This document shows positions 25,945 through 35,019 of a stretch of 64,000 nucleotides of DNA, piece after piece. Below the pieces are notes generated by a model. The model was given only the letters and a program-made list of their open reading frames with translations, ran no database searches and was not told where the DNA came from. Positions within the stretch are counted from its first letter, which is position 1; each line of letters opens with the position of its first letter. The stretch is from contig JADKAF010000001.1 of assembly GCA_016719295.1 (NCBI GenBank), positions 2,046,001-2,110,000 of the forward strand, written 5' to 3'. Origin of the DNA: Planctomycetota bacterium. Lineage in GTDB: Bacteria; Planctomycetota; UBA1135; JADKAF01. A program made the translations under genes and the position numbers.

Positions 25945-28296
25945 GTGCTCCCGTGGCGCGTCTTCCTCGCGGCGCTGCTGCTCGCCCTCGGCGGGAAGGC
26001 GCAAGAGGAGCCGGTCGAAGCCGCGCCCGCCGCCTCGCCCTCGCGCGGCGTCTCGATTCGCGAGGCCGCGGGTGCCGCGCGGAGCACGAGCCTGGCTTGC
26101 CGCGTGACCTTCGCGCGCGGGGAAACGAGCACCCCGGAGCGCACGCACCACCTCGTGGATCGCGACCAGCCGGTCGCGGCCGAATGGCGAGTCCTCACGC
26201 GCTGGCCGGAGGGCAGCGTGCGCGACGCCGCGGCGATCGTCCCGCTCGTGCTCGAGGCCAGCGGCGAGCGCGCGCTCGAGCTGCGCACCGGCCCTGGTCC
26301 TGCCGCTCCGTCGCCGCGCCTCGACAGCCACGTCCTCGCGAAGCTGCCCGCGTCGCGCGACGGCAAGCCCTGGCTCGACGTCGTCTCCGAGGTCGAGGAC
26401 CACGCCGGCACGATCCACCGCGCGCGGCTGCGCCTCGATGAGTCCTGGAGCTGTCCACATCACGGCGGCTTGATCCAGAGCTACCGTTTCCGCGACTACC
26501 ATCGCGGCGTGGGCTCGAAGCTCGAGCGCGATTTCCTGACGCTCACGGGCTGGCTGGAGCTGCGCAGCGGCGATCGCGACGTCTACCTCGAGCTGCAGCT
26601 GGGCAACGACTACTCGGGAGTCGCGAAGAAGCGCGGCCAGCTCGACCCGGAGGCCTTTCCCCTGGGCGGCGCCGCCCAGTTCCGCCGCTGGACGCTGCGC
26701 GTGCGCGGCTGGTACGCGGCGGCGATGGACACCACGGAGCTGGGTATCCCGTCGCCGCGACCAGAGCTCGGCTGGATCAGCTTCGATCTCCTCCCCGCGG
26801 CGCCGCAAGAGAAGACCGGCCCGGAGTCTTTCCACGCGCTCCTCGACGGACAGACTCTCGTGCGCAAGCTCGTGCTCCAGCCGCACGAATCGGAGCCGGG
26901 AGCGCCCTACGCCGAGTCGCTGCAAGCGCTGGTGCGACGCGCCTCGCGGCCGCTGGTCGCGCGACCGCGGCTCGGCGGGCTGCGCGCGAGCGGAGCCTAC
27001 GGGCTGCTCGGCGTCGCCGGCCCCGCGAGCGCACCGCACATCGATCGGGCGCGGCAGCGCGCCGAGGCCCGCAACAAGGTCCTCCAGAGCCCCGAGCGAT
27101 CAGGTCCTTGGGGCACCTTTGGCGCGCGCCTCAGCGGCAACGAGGGCGGAAGCGGCGGCTTCGCTCCCCTGCTCGCCTGGTACCAGGGCATCGAAGCCGA
27201 GCTCGACTTCGAGCGGCTCTCCACGAACCAGCTCCTCGCGTTGCGACCGGTGCACCTCTTCGGCGTCGACGCGTTCGCCACGCCCCAGTGGCGCGGCGAG
27301 CTCAGCCTCGGACGCCCGGTGAACACGGCGCCGATCTTGCCCTGGCTCGCGAAGACGCCGCGCACGGCGCACGCGCTCGCCGGCCGCGACCCCTGCCTGC
27401 TGGCCCCGACCGACGAGCTGCTCGAGCTCTATCTCGCGACGCTGCAGCCGCAGCTCTTCGATCAGATCCGCTTCCATCTGCATCGCGTGATCGCGGCGGC
27501 GCGCGTGCCGTTCACCACGAGCACGCGTGCAGAGGCCGAGCTCTTGCGCGCCGCGGTGCTCGCGGAGCGCGTGCTGCCCGAGCCACGTCTGCGCCGCGCG
27601 CTCGCGGAGCGCTGGCGCGAGCTCGTGCTCCCCGGCATGGCTCAGGTGGCCGCTGGCGGAACCGGGCCGTACTACGTCGTCGCGCAAGAGCCGCGCGTCA
27701 CCGCCTGGGGACCCGATATCTACTGGGACTCGCCATCCGAGGCTGGGCTCTTCGCCGCGGCGGCGATCGCCGCGTGGCGCGAGTGGAACGAAGAGGTGTT
27801 CCTCGAGGGCGCGCTGCGCGCCGGTGAGTTCATCGCCTCGGCGTGGATCACGCTCGGCGCGGACCGCGCCGGTGGACTCGCGCGCGAGATCCCGGTCTTC
27901 GCCCAGGAACGCGGCGAGCGCGTCGCGCTCTCGCGCGACTGGTACCTCAGCGAGACGAAGATCGAGTGGCAGATGGGCGATCAGGCCGTCCGCACCACGC
28001 GCCGCGCGCGCTTGCGCGCGGCGATCGACGAGTTCGCGCTGCGCTGCGAGAGCCCGCTCTTCCTGCTCGCCGCGCTCGGACGCGAGCTCCCGAGCGCTCC
28101 GGGGATCCCCGACGAGCGTTGGCTCTCGCTCCCCGCGCGCTGGGAGGAGATCGCGAGCGTGCTCCACGACGCGGCGCCACCGGACGACGGAAGCTACAAC
28201 CTCGGTTCGGATCCCTGGCGCCAGGTCGGCCGCGATCTCCGGACGCGCACCGATCTCAGCGCCGAGCTGGTGCAGAACCCCAAGAACGCCCGCTGA
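25945..28296 (+). CDS. Secreted protein, second exo-rhamnogalacturonan-lyase-like member
   Basis: A 783-residue protein with a signal peptide (LPWRVFLAALLLALGGKAQ) from the GTG start at 25945. It has an N-terminal beta-rich region, a long beta-sandwich (FLTLTGWLELRSGDRDVYLE, LQLGNDYSG) and a helical C-terminal half with Trp/Tyr-rich loops (DIYWDSPSEAGLFAAAAIAA). Architecture and some strand patterns resemble the protein encoded at 20634-23594, but the sequence identity visible by eye is low. Probably an extracellular carbohydrate-active protein. Catalytic residues cannot be named. Confidence 0.42.
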   Translation: MLPWRVFLAALLLALGGKAQEEPVEAAPAASPSRGVSIREAAGAARSTSLACRVTFARGETSTPERTHHLVDRDQPVAAEWRVLTRWPEGSVRDAAAIVPLVLEASGERALELRTGPGPAAPSPRLDSHVLAKLPASRDGKPWLDVVSEVEDHAGTIHRARLRLDESWSCPHHGGLIQSYRFRDYHRGVGSKLERDFLTLTGWLELRSGDRDVYLELQLGNDYSGVAKKRGQLDPEAFPLGGAAQFRRWTLRVRGWYAAAMDTTELGIPSPRPELGWISFDLLPAAPQEKTGPESFHALLDGQTLVRKLVLQPHESEPGAPYAESLQALVRRASRPLVARPRLGGLRASGAYGLLGVAGPASAPHIDRARQRAEARNKVLQSPERSGPWGTFGARLSGNEGGSGGFAPLLAWYQGIEAELDFERLSTNQLLALRPVHLFGVDAFATPQWRGELSLGRPVNTAPILPWLAKTPRTAHALAGRDPCLLAPTDELLELYLATLQPQLFDQIRFHLHRVIAAARVPFTTSTRAEAELLRAAVLAERVLPEPRLRRALAERWRELVLPGMAQVAAGGTGPYYVVAQEPRVTAWGPDIYWDSPSEAGLFAAAAIAAWREWNEEVFLEGALRAGEFIASAWITLGADRAGGLAREIPVFAQERGERVALSRDWYLSETKIEWQMGDQAVRTTRRARLRAAIDEFALRCESPLFLLAALGRELPSAPGIPDERWLSLPARWEEIASVLHDAAPPDDGSYNLGSDPWRQVGRDLRTRTDLSAELVQNPKNAR

Positions 28297-28309
28297 GGCA
28301 CGCCCGCGC

Positions 28310-28849
28310 TCAGCGCAGCTCGTAGCGCAGCTCGCCTCCGCCGGGCGTCGCGAGGACGAGGGCGCCCGCGGAGCGCGCGACGGTCCAGCGGCGGGGCAAG
28401 ACCGCGTCGAAGCCGAGGACGAGCTCGAGGGAACGCGTCGCACCGGAGGCCTCGAGCTCGAGGCGCAGCACGCGTCCCTCTGCATCGGTCGCGAACAGGT
28501 GCGAGGCGCTCCGCGGATCCGAGCTCAGCGTCACACCTCGTCGCACGAGCGGACCGCCGAGCGCGGCGGCGAGCACGAGCTCGAGCTCGGCCGTCGTCCA
28601 CGGAGGAGCGGTGAAGCCGGGCTCCAGGATCGCGCCGCCCGCGGCATCGAAGCGCGCGCGCACGACCGCTCCGTCCTCGTCTCGGCGGACCAGCGCGAGC
28701 GCCCCTTCGCTCGAAGGGAAGCGATCCTGCAGCGAGAAGTCCGGCCCGCCTCCGAGATCGAGGCAGCCAGCGAGCGAGAGCACCGCAGCGAGCAGCGCGG
28801 AGCTCGCGCAGCGAGCGCCCCTCCGGCGTGGCGTGTCCCACGCCCCCAT
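28310..28849 (-). CDS. Small predicted lipoprotein
   Basis: A 179-residue protein with a signal peptide and lipobox (ALLAAVLSLAGC). The mature part is a series of beta-strand units (GALALVRRDEDGAVVRARF, LVLGFDAVLPRRW). Start ATG at 28849 lies 41 bases after the preceding lipoprotein gene. It is the last gene of the minus-strand run that begins with hisS. No family is recognised. Confidence 0.68.
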   Translation of the reverse strand: MGAWDTPRRRGARCASSALLAAVLSLAGCLDLGGGPDFSLQDRFPSSEGALALVRRDEDGAVVRARFDAAGGAILEPGFTAPPWTTAELELVLAAALGGPLVRRGVTLSSDPRSASHLFATDAEGRVLRLELEASGATRSLELVLGFDAVLPRRWTVARSAGALVLATPGGGELRYELR

Positions 28850-28890
28850 CGACCTGCTCGATCTGGGGCCCGGCGCGCCGCGCACCGCTC

Positions 28891-30411
28891 TCAGCGCCCT
28901 TCGTTCCAGCTCGCGCGCTGGAACGCTTCCAGCGGCGCCGCGGCGCCGCGATCGAGGCGCGTGATGTCCACCGTGCGCAACCCGGCTGCGGTCTCCCAGG
29001 TGAAGCCCGCGATCTCCCCGCTCTCCGCGTAGCGCAGATCGATCGCGTGGAGCGCCGGTCCGTCGGCCGCGGAGAGCTGCCGCGCTTCGACGCGGAGGAT
29101 GCGCACGCGTGGCGCATCGAGAACGACGCGCAGCACGAGGTCGACGCGATCGCGCACTCCTTGGCGCACGATCATGCGCACGGCGCCGTCGGCGTCGTAG
29201 GTCGCGTTCAAGCTCTCGCGCACGAGCGGGCGCACGAGCAGCACGCGGAACAGCCAGCTCCGCACCGCCGATTCGGTGCGCTCGACCGCGACCTCCTCGC
29301 TCCCGCGCACGATCTTCGCCGGCGCGTCGCTCGCATCGAAGAGCACGATCTCCGCCCGCTCGCCACGCTCCTCGCGGAAGCGGCCGGCCTCGCTCACCCA
29401 CAGCTTCCACGGGACGCCGTCGGCCACGCCGTCGACGCGCGCCGCGGCGAGCTCGTCGTAGTTCGCGGCGCGCAGGCCGCGCTCCTCGCGCTGCCACCAC
29501 GTGCCGAACATCTCCTCCTGCACGCGGTAGAGATCGTCGGAGGGCTCGGGCAGGTGCTCGTACCAAGGGAACGGCGGCGCGGTCCATTCGGGGCGATGCT
29601 CGACGACCCACACCGGCCAGGCCGAGTCGTTGAAGCGCGCGCCTTCGATCTCGGCCTCCAGCGCCGCCGTGCCGTCGATCGACACCACCTGGCGCGCCGG
29701 CATCACGATGCCATCGAGCTCGCGCCAGTTCTCGAAGGCGATGTGGAGCGCGCGGGTGAGCTCGCCTACCGCGAAGCGACGCTCGACGCCGGTGATGCGC
29801 CCGGAGTGCCGATCGAAGAAGACGGTCGCCTTCGAGCTCCTCCCGCCCTCGACCAGCGGCGGCAGGTCCACCTCGACGGTCGCGGCGCCGCCGCGATCGG
29901 GCAGATCGCGCAGGGCGACCTCCGCGAGCCCTTCGGTGATGCGAAACCATCCCGGCAGGCTCACGCGCCCGAGGCGCGAGGAGTCCGCGCCGCGGCCGAG
30001 GCCCCAGACCAGCTCGCCGTCGAGCTGCGGTAGATCCGCCTCGTTCTCGACCTTCTCGAAGCGCTGGCCTCCATCGCGACTGAGGCTCCAGCGCTGCGCC
30101 TCGACGTCGGACTCGCCGATCCAGACGCGCGCACCCGCCTGCAGACGCACCACGGTGCGATGCGGCACGACCTGGATCTCGTCGAAGTGCACGAGCTCCT
30201 CCTGGCCGGGCCGGCGCAGGACGCCCCAAGTGCGCACGGTGCGGATGCCCGAGATCGAGCCGGGATCGCCGACGGCCGCGAGGCCGGCGTGGAAGCGCTG
30301 CTCCGGCGTCTGGCGGCGCAGCATGTCGGTCGCGCCACAGCCCGCGAGCAGCGCGAGCGCGCCGCCGATCGAGAGGCGCGCGGAGACGCTCTTCAACGCA
30401 CTAGGTCGCAT
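28891..30411 (-). CDS. Predicted outer-membrane lipoprotein of unknown function
   Basis: A 506-residue protein with a lipoprotein signal (LSIGGALALLAGC). The first half, from about residue 35, is a beta-rich domain with strands such as TWGVLRRPGQEELVHFDEIQ and RTVVRLQAGARVWIGESDVE, resembling LolA/LolB-like or DUF4292-type antiparallel sheets that hold lipids, though the match is only architectural. The second half has similar strands. It starts nine bases after the hisZ stop and so is probably co-transcribed with the histidine genes, with no evident functional tie. Confidence 0.7.
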   Translation of the reverse strand: MRPSALKSVSARLSIGGALALLAGCGATDMLRRQTPEQRFHAGLAAVGDPGSISGIRTVRTWGVLRRPGQEELVHFDEIQVVPHRTVVRLQAGARVWIGESDVEAQRWSLSRDGGQRFEKVENEADLPQLDGELVWGLGRGADSSRLGRVSLPGWFRITEGLAEVALRDLPDRGGAATVEVDLPPLVEGGRSSKATVFFDRHSGRITGVERRFAVGELTRALHIAFENWRELDGIVMPARQVVSIDGTAALEAEIEGARFNDSAWPVWVVEHRPEWTAPPFPWYEHLPEPSDDLYRVQEEMFGTWWQREERGLRAANYDELAAARVDGVADGVPWKLWVSEAGRFREERGERAEIVLFDASDAPAKIVRGSEEVAVERTESAVRSWLFRVLLVRPLVRESLNATYDADGAVRMIVRQGVRDRVDLVLRVVLDAPRVRILRVEARQLSAADGPALHAIDLRYAESGEIAGFTWETAAGLRTVDITRLDRGAAAPLEAFQRASWNEGR

Positions 30412-30420
30412 GGATCCCCT

Positions 30421-31404
30421 TCAGGGCATGTGCGCCACGGGTAGGAGGCGCTCGATCTCGAGGCCGAAGCCCACGGCGGGCAGGTCGCGGCCGAAGCGCG
30501 CGAGCAGGCGATCATAGCGGCCGCCGCGCCCGAGTTCGAAGCCCTGGCCGGGAGCGTAGACCCGGAAGATGAGCCCGGTGTAGTACTCCATCGAGAGCGT
30601 CGCGCAGAGATCGATGCGCGCGCGGCTCGCGGGCAACGAGCGGAACACGAGCTCTAGGTGATCGAGCGCGCCGCGCGCGGCGGCGTAGCCCCCGAGCTCT
30701 CGCGCCGCCTCGAAGACCTCGGCTCCGCCGCTGAGATCGAGCAGCGTCCGCGCGTCCCGCAGCGACGTTCGGTCCAGCACACCGTCGCGGGCGAGCTCTT
30801 CGAGCGCCGGAGCCGAGCGGCGATCCAGGGCCATCAGCAGGCGCTGCCCATTCGGCCCCTCGAGGCGCGCGCCGAACAGCGCGCGCGACACGGACGAGGA
30901 GCCGAGCTGCACGAGGGCGCGCGAGACGCCCACGCGCTCCAAGCAGCGCAGCACGAGGTCGAGCACCGCCACCTCGGGATCCGGGCCGCATTCCCCGAGC
31001 CACTCCACTCCCGCTTGGTGGAACTCGCGGAAATGGCCGCCGTGGGGCTCCTCGCGCCGGAACACAGGACACACGTACGCGAGGCGCAGCGGCAGAGGCT
31101 CGTCGCGCAGCGTCGTCGCGGCGACGCGCGCCACCGCGGAGGTCGGATCGGGGCGCAGCACGAGATCCTCGCCCCCATCGGAGAAGCGGTACGCGCGGCG
31201 CAGGGCCTGCGGCGAGGCGCCGCGCGCGAACACTTCGTAATGCTCGAAGGTCGGCGTCTGGATCGGCGTGCAGCCGGTCTCCTCGAAGCATTGCTCGAGC
31301 ACGCGCTCCAAGCGCCGGCGCCGCGCGAGCTCGGCGCCGAGCACGTCTTTCACGCCGTAGGGCAGGCTGAGGTGCTCGCCCAGCGCGAGGCGCGTCTCGC
31401 TCAC
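30421..31404 (-). CDS. hisZ: ATP phosphoribosyltransferase regulatory subunit HisZ
   Basis: A 327-residue HisS-like paralogue without an anticodon-binding domain. HisZ binds short-form HisG and is needed for its activity in the first step of histidine biosynthesis. Seen are PYGVKDVLGAELARRRRLER, LVLRPDPTSAVARVAATTL, a motif-2-like VCPVFRREEPHGGHFREFHQ and the class II core SMEYYTGLIFRVYAPG. The length and lack of a C-terminal domain separate it from tRNA synthetases. The start is GTG at 31404, overlapping the hutH stop as GTGA. hisG itself is not in the window. Confidence 0.85.
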   Translation of the reverse strand: MSETRLALGEHLSLPYGVKDVLGAELARRRRLERVLEQCFEETGCTPIQTPTFEHYEVFARGASPQALRRAYRFSDGGEDLVLRPDPTSAVARVAATTLRDEPLPLRLAYVCPVFRREEPHGGHFREFHQAGVEWLGECGPDPEVAVLDLVLRCLERVGVSRALVQLGSSSVSRALFGARLEGPNGQRLLMALDRRSAPALEELARDGVLDRTSLRDARTLLDLSGGAEVFEAARELGGYAAARGALDHLELVFRSLPASRARIDLCATLSMEYYTGLIFRVYAPGQGFELGRGGRYDRLLARFGRDLPAVGFGLEIERLLPVAHMP

Positions 31405-33179
31405 CGCTCGAGCTCCGCGGCGCGGGTCGCGGCGGCGGGGAACGGTGCCTCGCGCGGCAGCACCTCGGGATCCGGCGCTCCCGCGACGAGCACGGCGGCG
31501 CGCAGCCGGTCGCGCACGAGGAGCTGGCGCACGGCTTCGATATCGGTGGCGAGCACGCGATCCTCCGTCATGGCGCTGACGCCCCCGCGGCTCGCATCGC
31601 GCACCGCCGCGAGCAGCGCCTCGACGCCGCGGCCCGGCCGGCCCTGCACCAGCTCGGGCGAGGTCTCGGGCGCGAGGGCGCCGGTGCGGAAATCGAGCGC
31701 CTGGGATGCGACGAGCGCCTCGATCGCGAGCACGCGTTCCACGTGGTCGATCACGCGATGCAGGTGCCGCGCGGCGATCGGTCCCATGCTCACGTGGTCC
31801 TCGATGTTCGCCGAAGTCGGGATCGAGTCCGCGCTCGCCGGGTGCGCGAGCACCTTGTTCTCGCTCACCAGCGCCGCGGCGGTGTACTGAGCGATCATGA
31901 GCCCGGAGTTCATGCCCGGCTCGCGCGCGATGAGGTACGGCGGTAGGCCCGCGTTGTGATGCGGATCGAGCAGCTTCTGGATGCGGCGCTCGGCGATCGA
32001 GCCGAGCTCCGCCACGGCGAGCTTCAGGTAGTCGGCGACGAGCGCCACGGGCTGCGCGTGGAAGTTCCCGCCCGAGTACGCGTGCAGGCGCTCCTGGCTG
32101 CGGCCGGCGCGGACGTCGACCGGTGCATCGTCATCGCTCTCGCAGAAGAAGAGCGGGTTGTCCGTCGCGGCGTTCAGCTCGCGCGCCAGCACGCGGCCCG
32201 CGTGCTCCAGCGCATCCTGGCTCGCACCGTGCACCTGGGGCATGCAGCGCAGGCTGTAGCTGTCCTGCAGCTCGTTCGTGCGATCGAGCAGCGTGGATCC
32301 CTCGCAGAGCGCGAGCACGTTGCGCGCCGAGCGCTCTTGTCCGGGCTGGCCGCGCTCGGCGTGGATCTTGGGATCGAACGCGCGCGAACGGCCCGTGCAC
32401 GCCTCGAGCGTCATCGCGCCGCAGAGATCGGCGTGCTGCAGCACGCGACGCGCGCGGCACCACGCGGTCGCGGCGAGCGCCGTCGTCACCGTGGTGCCAT
32501 TCGTGATCGCGAGCCCTTCCTTGAACGAGAGCTCGAGCGTTTCGAGGCCGACCTCGGCGAGCACCTCGCGCGCGGGACGCCATTCGCTCTCGGGCACCGG
32601 TGTGAGCGCCTCGTCGAGCGCGGCGAAGCCGCGCGACTCGACCCGCGCCAAACCTTCGCCGAGGAGCGCGATGCCGAGATGCGCGAGGGGCGCGAGATCG
32701 CCGCTCGCGCCGAGCGAGCCCTGCTCGGGGATGCGCGGGACGACGCCGCGGCGCGCGAGCTCGAGCAAGAACTCGACCAGCTCCGCTCGCACGCCCGAGC
32801 GCCCGCGCAGGAAGGCGTTCAGGCGCAGCGCGAGCGAGACGCGCACGATGCCGGCGGAGAGCGGCGTGCCCGTGCCCGCCGCGTGCGAGAGCAGGAGATT
32901 CCGCTGCATGCGCGAGGCGCGCTCGGGCTCGCGAACCGGCCGATCCTTCAAGCTGCCGAAGCCCGTGGTGACGCCGTAGACGAGCTCTTTCTGCGGCCCA
33001 TCGGCGCAGCGCACCGCCTCTTCGACGAGCGCGCGCGAGCGCGCGACGCGCTCGCGCCAGCCGGCGAAGAGGTCGAGCCGCGCGCCCCGCGCGATGCGCT
33101 CGACATCGCCGAGCGCGAGGGAACGGCCGTCGAGCACGACGGGCGCCAGCATCGGATCCGGAGCGGCAGGAGTGCTCAT
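31401..33179 (-). CDS. hutH: Histidine ammonia-lyase
   Basis: A 592-residue aromatic amino-acid lyase. The MIO-forming triad Ala-Ser-Gly is at about residues 158-160 (QGSLGASGDLAPLAH). The catalytic loop Tyr is in LVYGVTTGFGS, and Ser-His at about 98-99 in NLLLSHAAGTG is the pair typical of histidine rather than tyrosine or phenylalanine lyases. LDPHHNAGLPPYL and MIAQYTAAAL follow as in HAL. It is about 80 residues longer than Pseudomonas HutH, with most of the excess near the C-terminus. ATG overlaps the hisS stop as ATGA. No hutU, hutI or hutG is near. It sits between hisS and hisZ. Confidence 0.88.
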   Translation of the reverse strand: MSTPAAPDPMLAPVVLDGRSLALGDVERIARGARLDLFAGWRERVARSRALVEEAVRCADGPQKELVYGVTTGFGSLKDRPVREPERASRMQRNLLLSHAAGTGTPLSAGIVRVSLALRLNAFLRGRSGVRAELVEFLLELARRGVVPRIPEQGSLGASGDLAPLAHLGIALLGEGLARVESRGFAALDEALTPVPESEWRPAREVLAEVGLETLELSFKEGLAITNGTTVTTALAATAWCRARRVLQHADLCGAMTLEACTGRSRAFDPKIHAERGQPGQERSARNVLALCEGSTLLDRTNELQDSYSLRCMPQVHGASQDALEHAGRVLARELNAATDNPLFFCESDDDAPVDVRAGRSQERLHAYSGGNFHAQPVALVADYLKLAVAELGSIAERRIQKLLDPHHNAGLPPYLIAREPGMNSGLMIAQYTAAALVSENKVLAHPASADSIPTSANIEDHVSMGPIAARHLHRVIDHVERVLAIEALVASQALDFRTGALAPETSPELVQGRPGRGVEALLAAVRDASRGGVSAMTEDRVLATDIEAVRQLLVRDRLRAAVLVAGAPDPEVLPREAPFPAAATRAAELER

Positions 33180-34702
33180 GCCTGGGCGCTCCGCAGCTTC
33201 TGCTCGAAGTGCCGCTGGCGCTCGCGCATCGCGCGCACTTCGTCGATCAAGCGCGCGCGCGCGACGGTGACCTGGGTGGGATTCTCGCGCCACTCCTCGA
33301 AGCTCGCGAGCTGCTTGCTGAGCTCGCGGCCGGCCCAGAGGTCCTTCAGCGCCACCTCGCCGCGTGAAAACTCGTCGCCGCCGGCGATGAGCGCGATCGG
33401 GATGCCGAGGCGATCGGCGTACTTCAGCTGCTTGCCGAAGTTCCGCCCGCCGAGGAAGACCTCGGTGGCGATGCCGGCGCGGCGGAGCTCTGCGGCCATC
33501 GCGAGGTACTGGTTCCGCTGCGAGGGATCCATGACGGTGATCAGCACCTCCGTCGGCGACGAGCGCCTCTCGACGAGCTTCAGGTGCTGGAGTGCCACGA
33601 GCAGGCGATCGACGCCGACGCTCGCGCCGACGGCCGGGATCTCGGCCGACTGGAAGCGCTGCACGAGGCCGTCGTAGCGCCCGCCCGAGAAGACCGAGCC
33701 GAACTCGGGCGCATCGAGCAGCACGGCCTCGAAGACCGGGCCGGTGTAGTACGCGAGCCCGCGCACGATGGTCATGTCGAACGCGGCGTGCGCGTCCGCG
33801 ACGCCGAGTGCGGTGAGCACGGCGTCGATCTCGGCGAGTTCGCTGATGCCCTCGCTCGCGAGCGCGTTTCCGCCCATCAAGGCGCGCAGCGCCTCCAAGC
33901 TCTCTGCGCGCGCGCGGTTCGGCACGCGCAGGAACGCGAGCAGCTTATCGATGCACGTATCCGCGAGGCCGACGCCGAACTTGAAGTCGCCGGTCTCGTC
34001 GCGCCGGCCGCCGCCGAGCAGCTCGGCGATGCCGTCGAAGCCGACGCGGTCGAACTTGTCGAGCGAGCGCAGCGTCTCCAAGCGCACGTCGAAGGCGACG
34101 CTGCGACCGGCCACCTTGGCTTCGCGCTGCTCGTCCGGAACGCCCGCGAACTCGAGCGCGCCGGAGAGGATCTTCCGGTTGTTGACGCGCACCTTGAAGC
34201 GCTCGAGGCCTAGCGCCTGCAGCGTCTCCACCATGCACGAGACGATCTCGGCGTCGGCCTCCATCTTCTCGGAGCCGACGATGTCCAAGTCGAACTGCAG
34301 GAACTCGCGGAAGCGCCCCGGCCCTGGCTTGTCGACGCGATACACCGGACCGACCGCGTAGCGCCGGAAGGGCCGCGGGAGATCCGGGTACTGCGAGACG
34401 ACGCGCGCGAGCGGCACGGTCATGTCGAAGCGCATCCCGTAGAAGGCACCCGGCTCGTCCGGATCGACGACGCGGAAGATGCTCCCGCCGCCGGTGCCCG
34501 AGTCGTCCTCGAGATCGGTACGCCCGAGCACGTCGAGCGGCTCCAGCGCCGGCGTCGCGAGCGGCGCGAATCCGTGCGCCTCGAACACGCCGCGGATGGC
34601 GCCGATCATGCGATCCCGCGCGATCAGGTCCTCGGGGAGGATGTCGCGGAAGCCGCGCAGGAGACGCGGCTCGACCTTCAGCTGCTTCGGTTTCTGGCTC
34701 AC
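33176..34702 (-). CDS. hisS: Histidyl-tRNA synthetase
   Basis: A 508-residue class II synthetase. Motif regions are RLLRGFRDILPEDL, FDMTVPLARVVSQ, motif 2 AVGPVYRVDKPGPGRFREFL, and the histidine-specific RGLAYYTGPVFEA. A C-terminal anticodon-binding domain follows (VLITVMDPSQRNQYLAMAAE). It is longer than most bacterial HisRS (about 420), with an insertion in the middle and a basic tail. The GTG at 34702 (VSQKPKQL) is chosen. Any longer reading frame would run through the hairpin-repeat array and a terminator. It is encoded 317 bases after the tRNA-His gene on the same strand. Confidence 0.93.
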   Translation of the reverse strand: MSQKPKQLKVEPRLLRGFRDILPEDLIARDRMIGAIRGVFEAHGFAPLATPALEPLDVLGRTDLEDDSGTGGGSIFRVVDPDEPGAFYGMRFDMTVPLARVVSQYPDLPRPFRRYAVGPVYRVDKPGPGRFREFLQFDLDIVGSEKMEADAEIVSCMVETLQALGLERFKVRVNNRKILSGALEFAGVPDEQREAKVAGRSVAFDVRLETLRSLDKFDRVGFDGIAELLGGGRRDETGDFKFGVGLADTCIDKLLAFLRVPNRARAESLEALRALMGGNALASEGISELAEIDAVLTALGVADAHAAFDMTIVRGLAYYTGPVFEAVLLDAPEFGSVFSGGRYDGLVQRFQSAEIPAVGASVGVDRLLVALQHLKLVERRSSPTEVLITVMDPSQRNQYLAMAAELRRAGIATEVFLGGRNFGKQLKYADRLGIPIALIAGGDEFSRGEVALKDLWAGRELSKQLASFEEWRENPTQVTVARARLIDEVRAMRERQRHFEQKLRSAQA

Positions 34703-34777
34703 GGGCGTCGCGCGCTGCGGCGCGTCCTTCTGGTGCGAGGCGAGAGCGCGGCCCGAGTATTCCCGGACACGAGCGGC

Positions 34778-34825
34778 AAAAATGATTCGAGCCCGACCCG
34801 CCCGCGAGAGGCAGCGATCGGGCTC
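34778..34825 (-). terminator. Intrinsic terminator between tRNA-His array and hisS
   Basis: On the minus strand an 8-bp stem (34825-34818 with 34796-34789, GAGCCCGA/TCGGGCTC) has GC-rich inner pairing and is followed by GAATCATTTTT. It lies about 75 bases upstream of the hisS start and probably ends the tRNA-His transcript or acts as an attenuator for hisS. Confidence 0.6.
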
Positions 34826-34890
34826 GCGGAAGCATGGCGCAACGGAGCGATCGCTCGCCCCGACGCCGTCGGATGCGGCGCCGGCCAGCC

Positions 34891-35014
34891 CGCTCCAACG
34901 CCATGCGGCGTTGAGCCAGCCCACTCCAACGCCATGCGGCGTTGGGCCAGCCCGCTCCAACGCCATGCGGCGTTGGGCCAGCCCGCTCCAACGCCGTCAG
35001 GCGTTGGGCCAGCA
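34891..35014 (-). repeat. Tandem hairpin array downstream of tRNA-His (4 units, 31-bp period)
   Basis: Four units start at 34891, 34922, 34953 and 34984, and a degraded fifth may lie at 34861-34890. On the minus strand each unit holds an 8-bp stem CCAACGCC/GGCGTTGG. The tRNA-proximal unit has loop TGAC and the other three have GCAT. One unit has a stem-edge substitution. The array begins five bases after the tRNA-His discriminator base, in the same transcription direction. It belongs to the same family as the array after tRNA-Sec. Confidence 0.88.
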
Positions 35015-35019
35015 AACGT

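Noticed and set aside
34703..34966. Longer hisS starting within the repeat array
   Set aside because: The extension translates hairpin repeats and crosses a terminator. The GTG at 34702 begins the recognisable family sequence.
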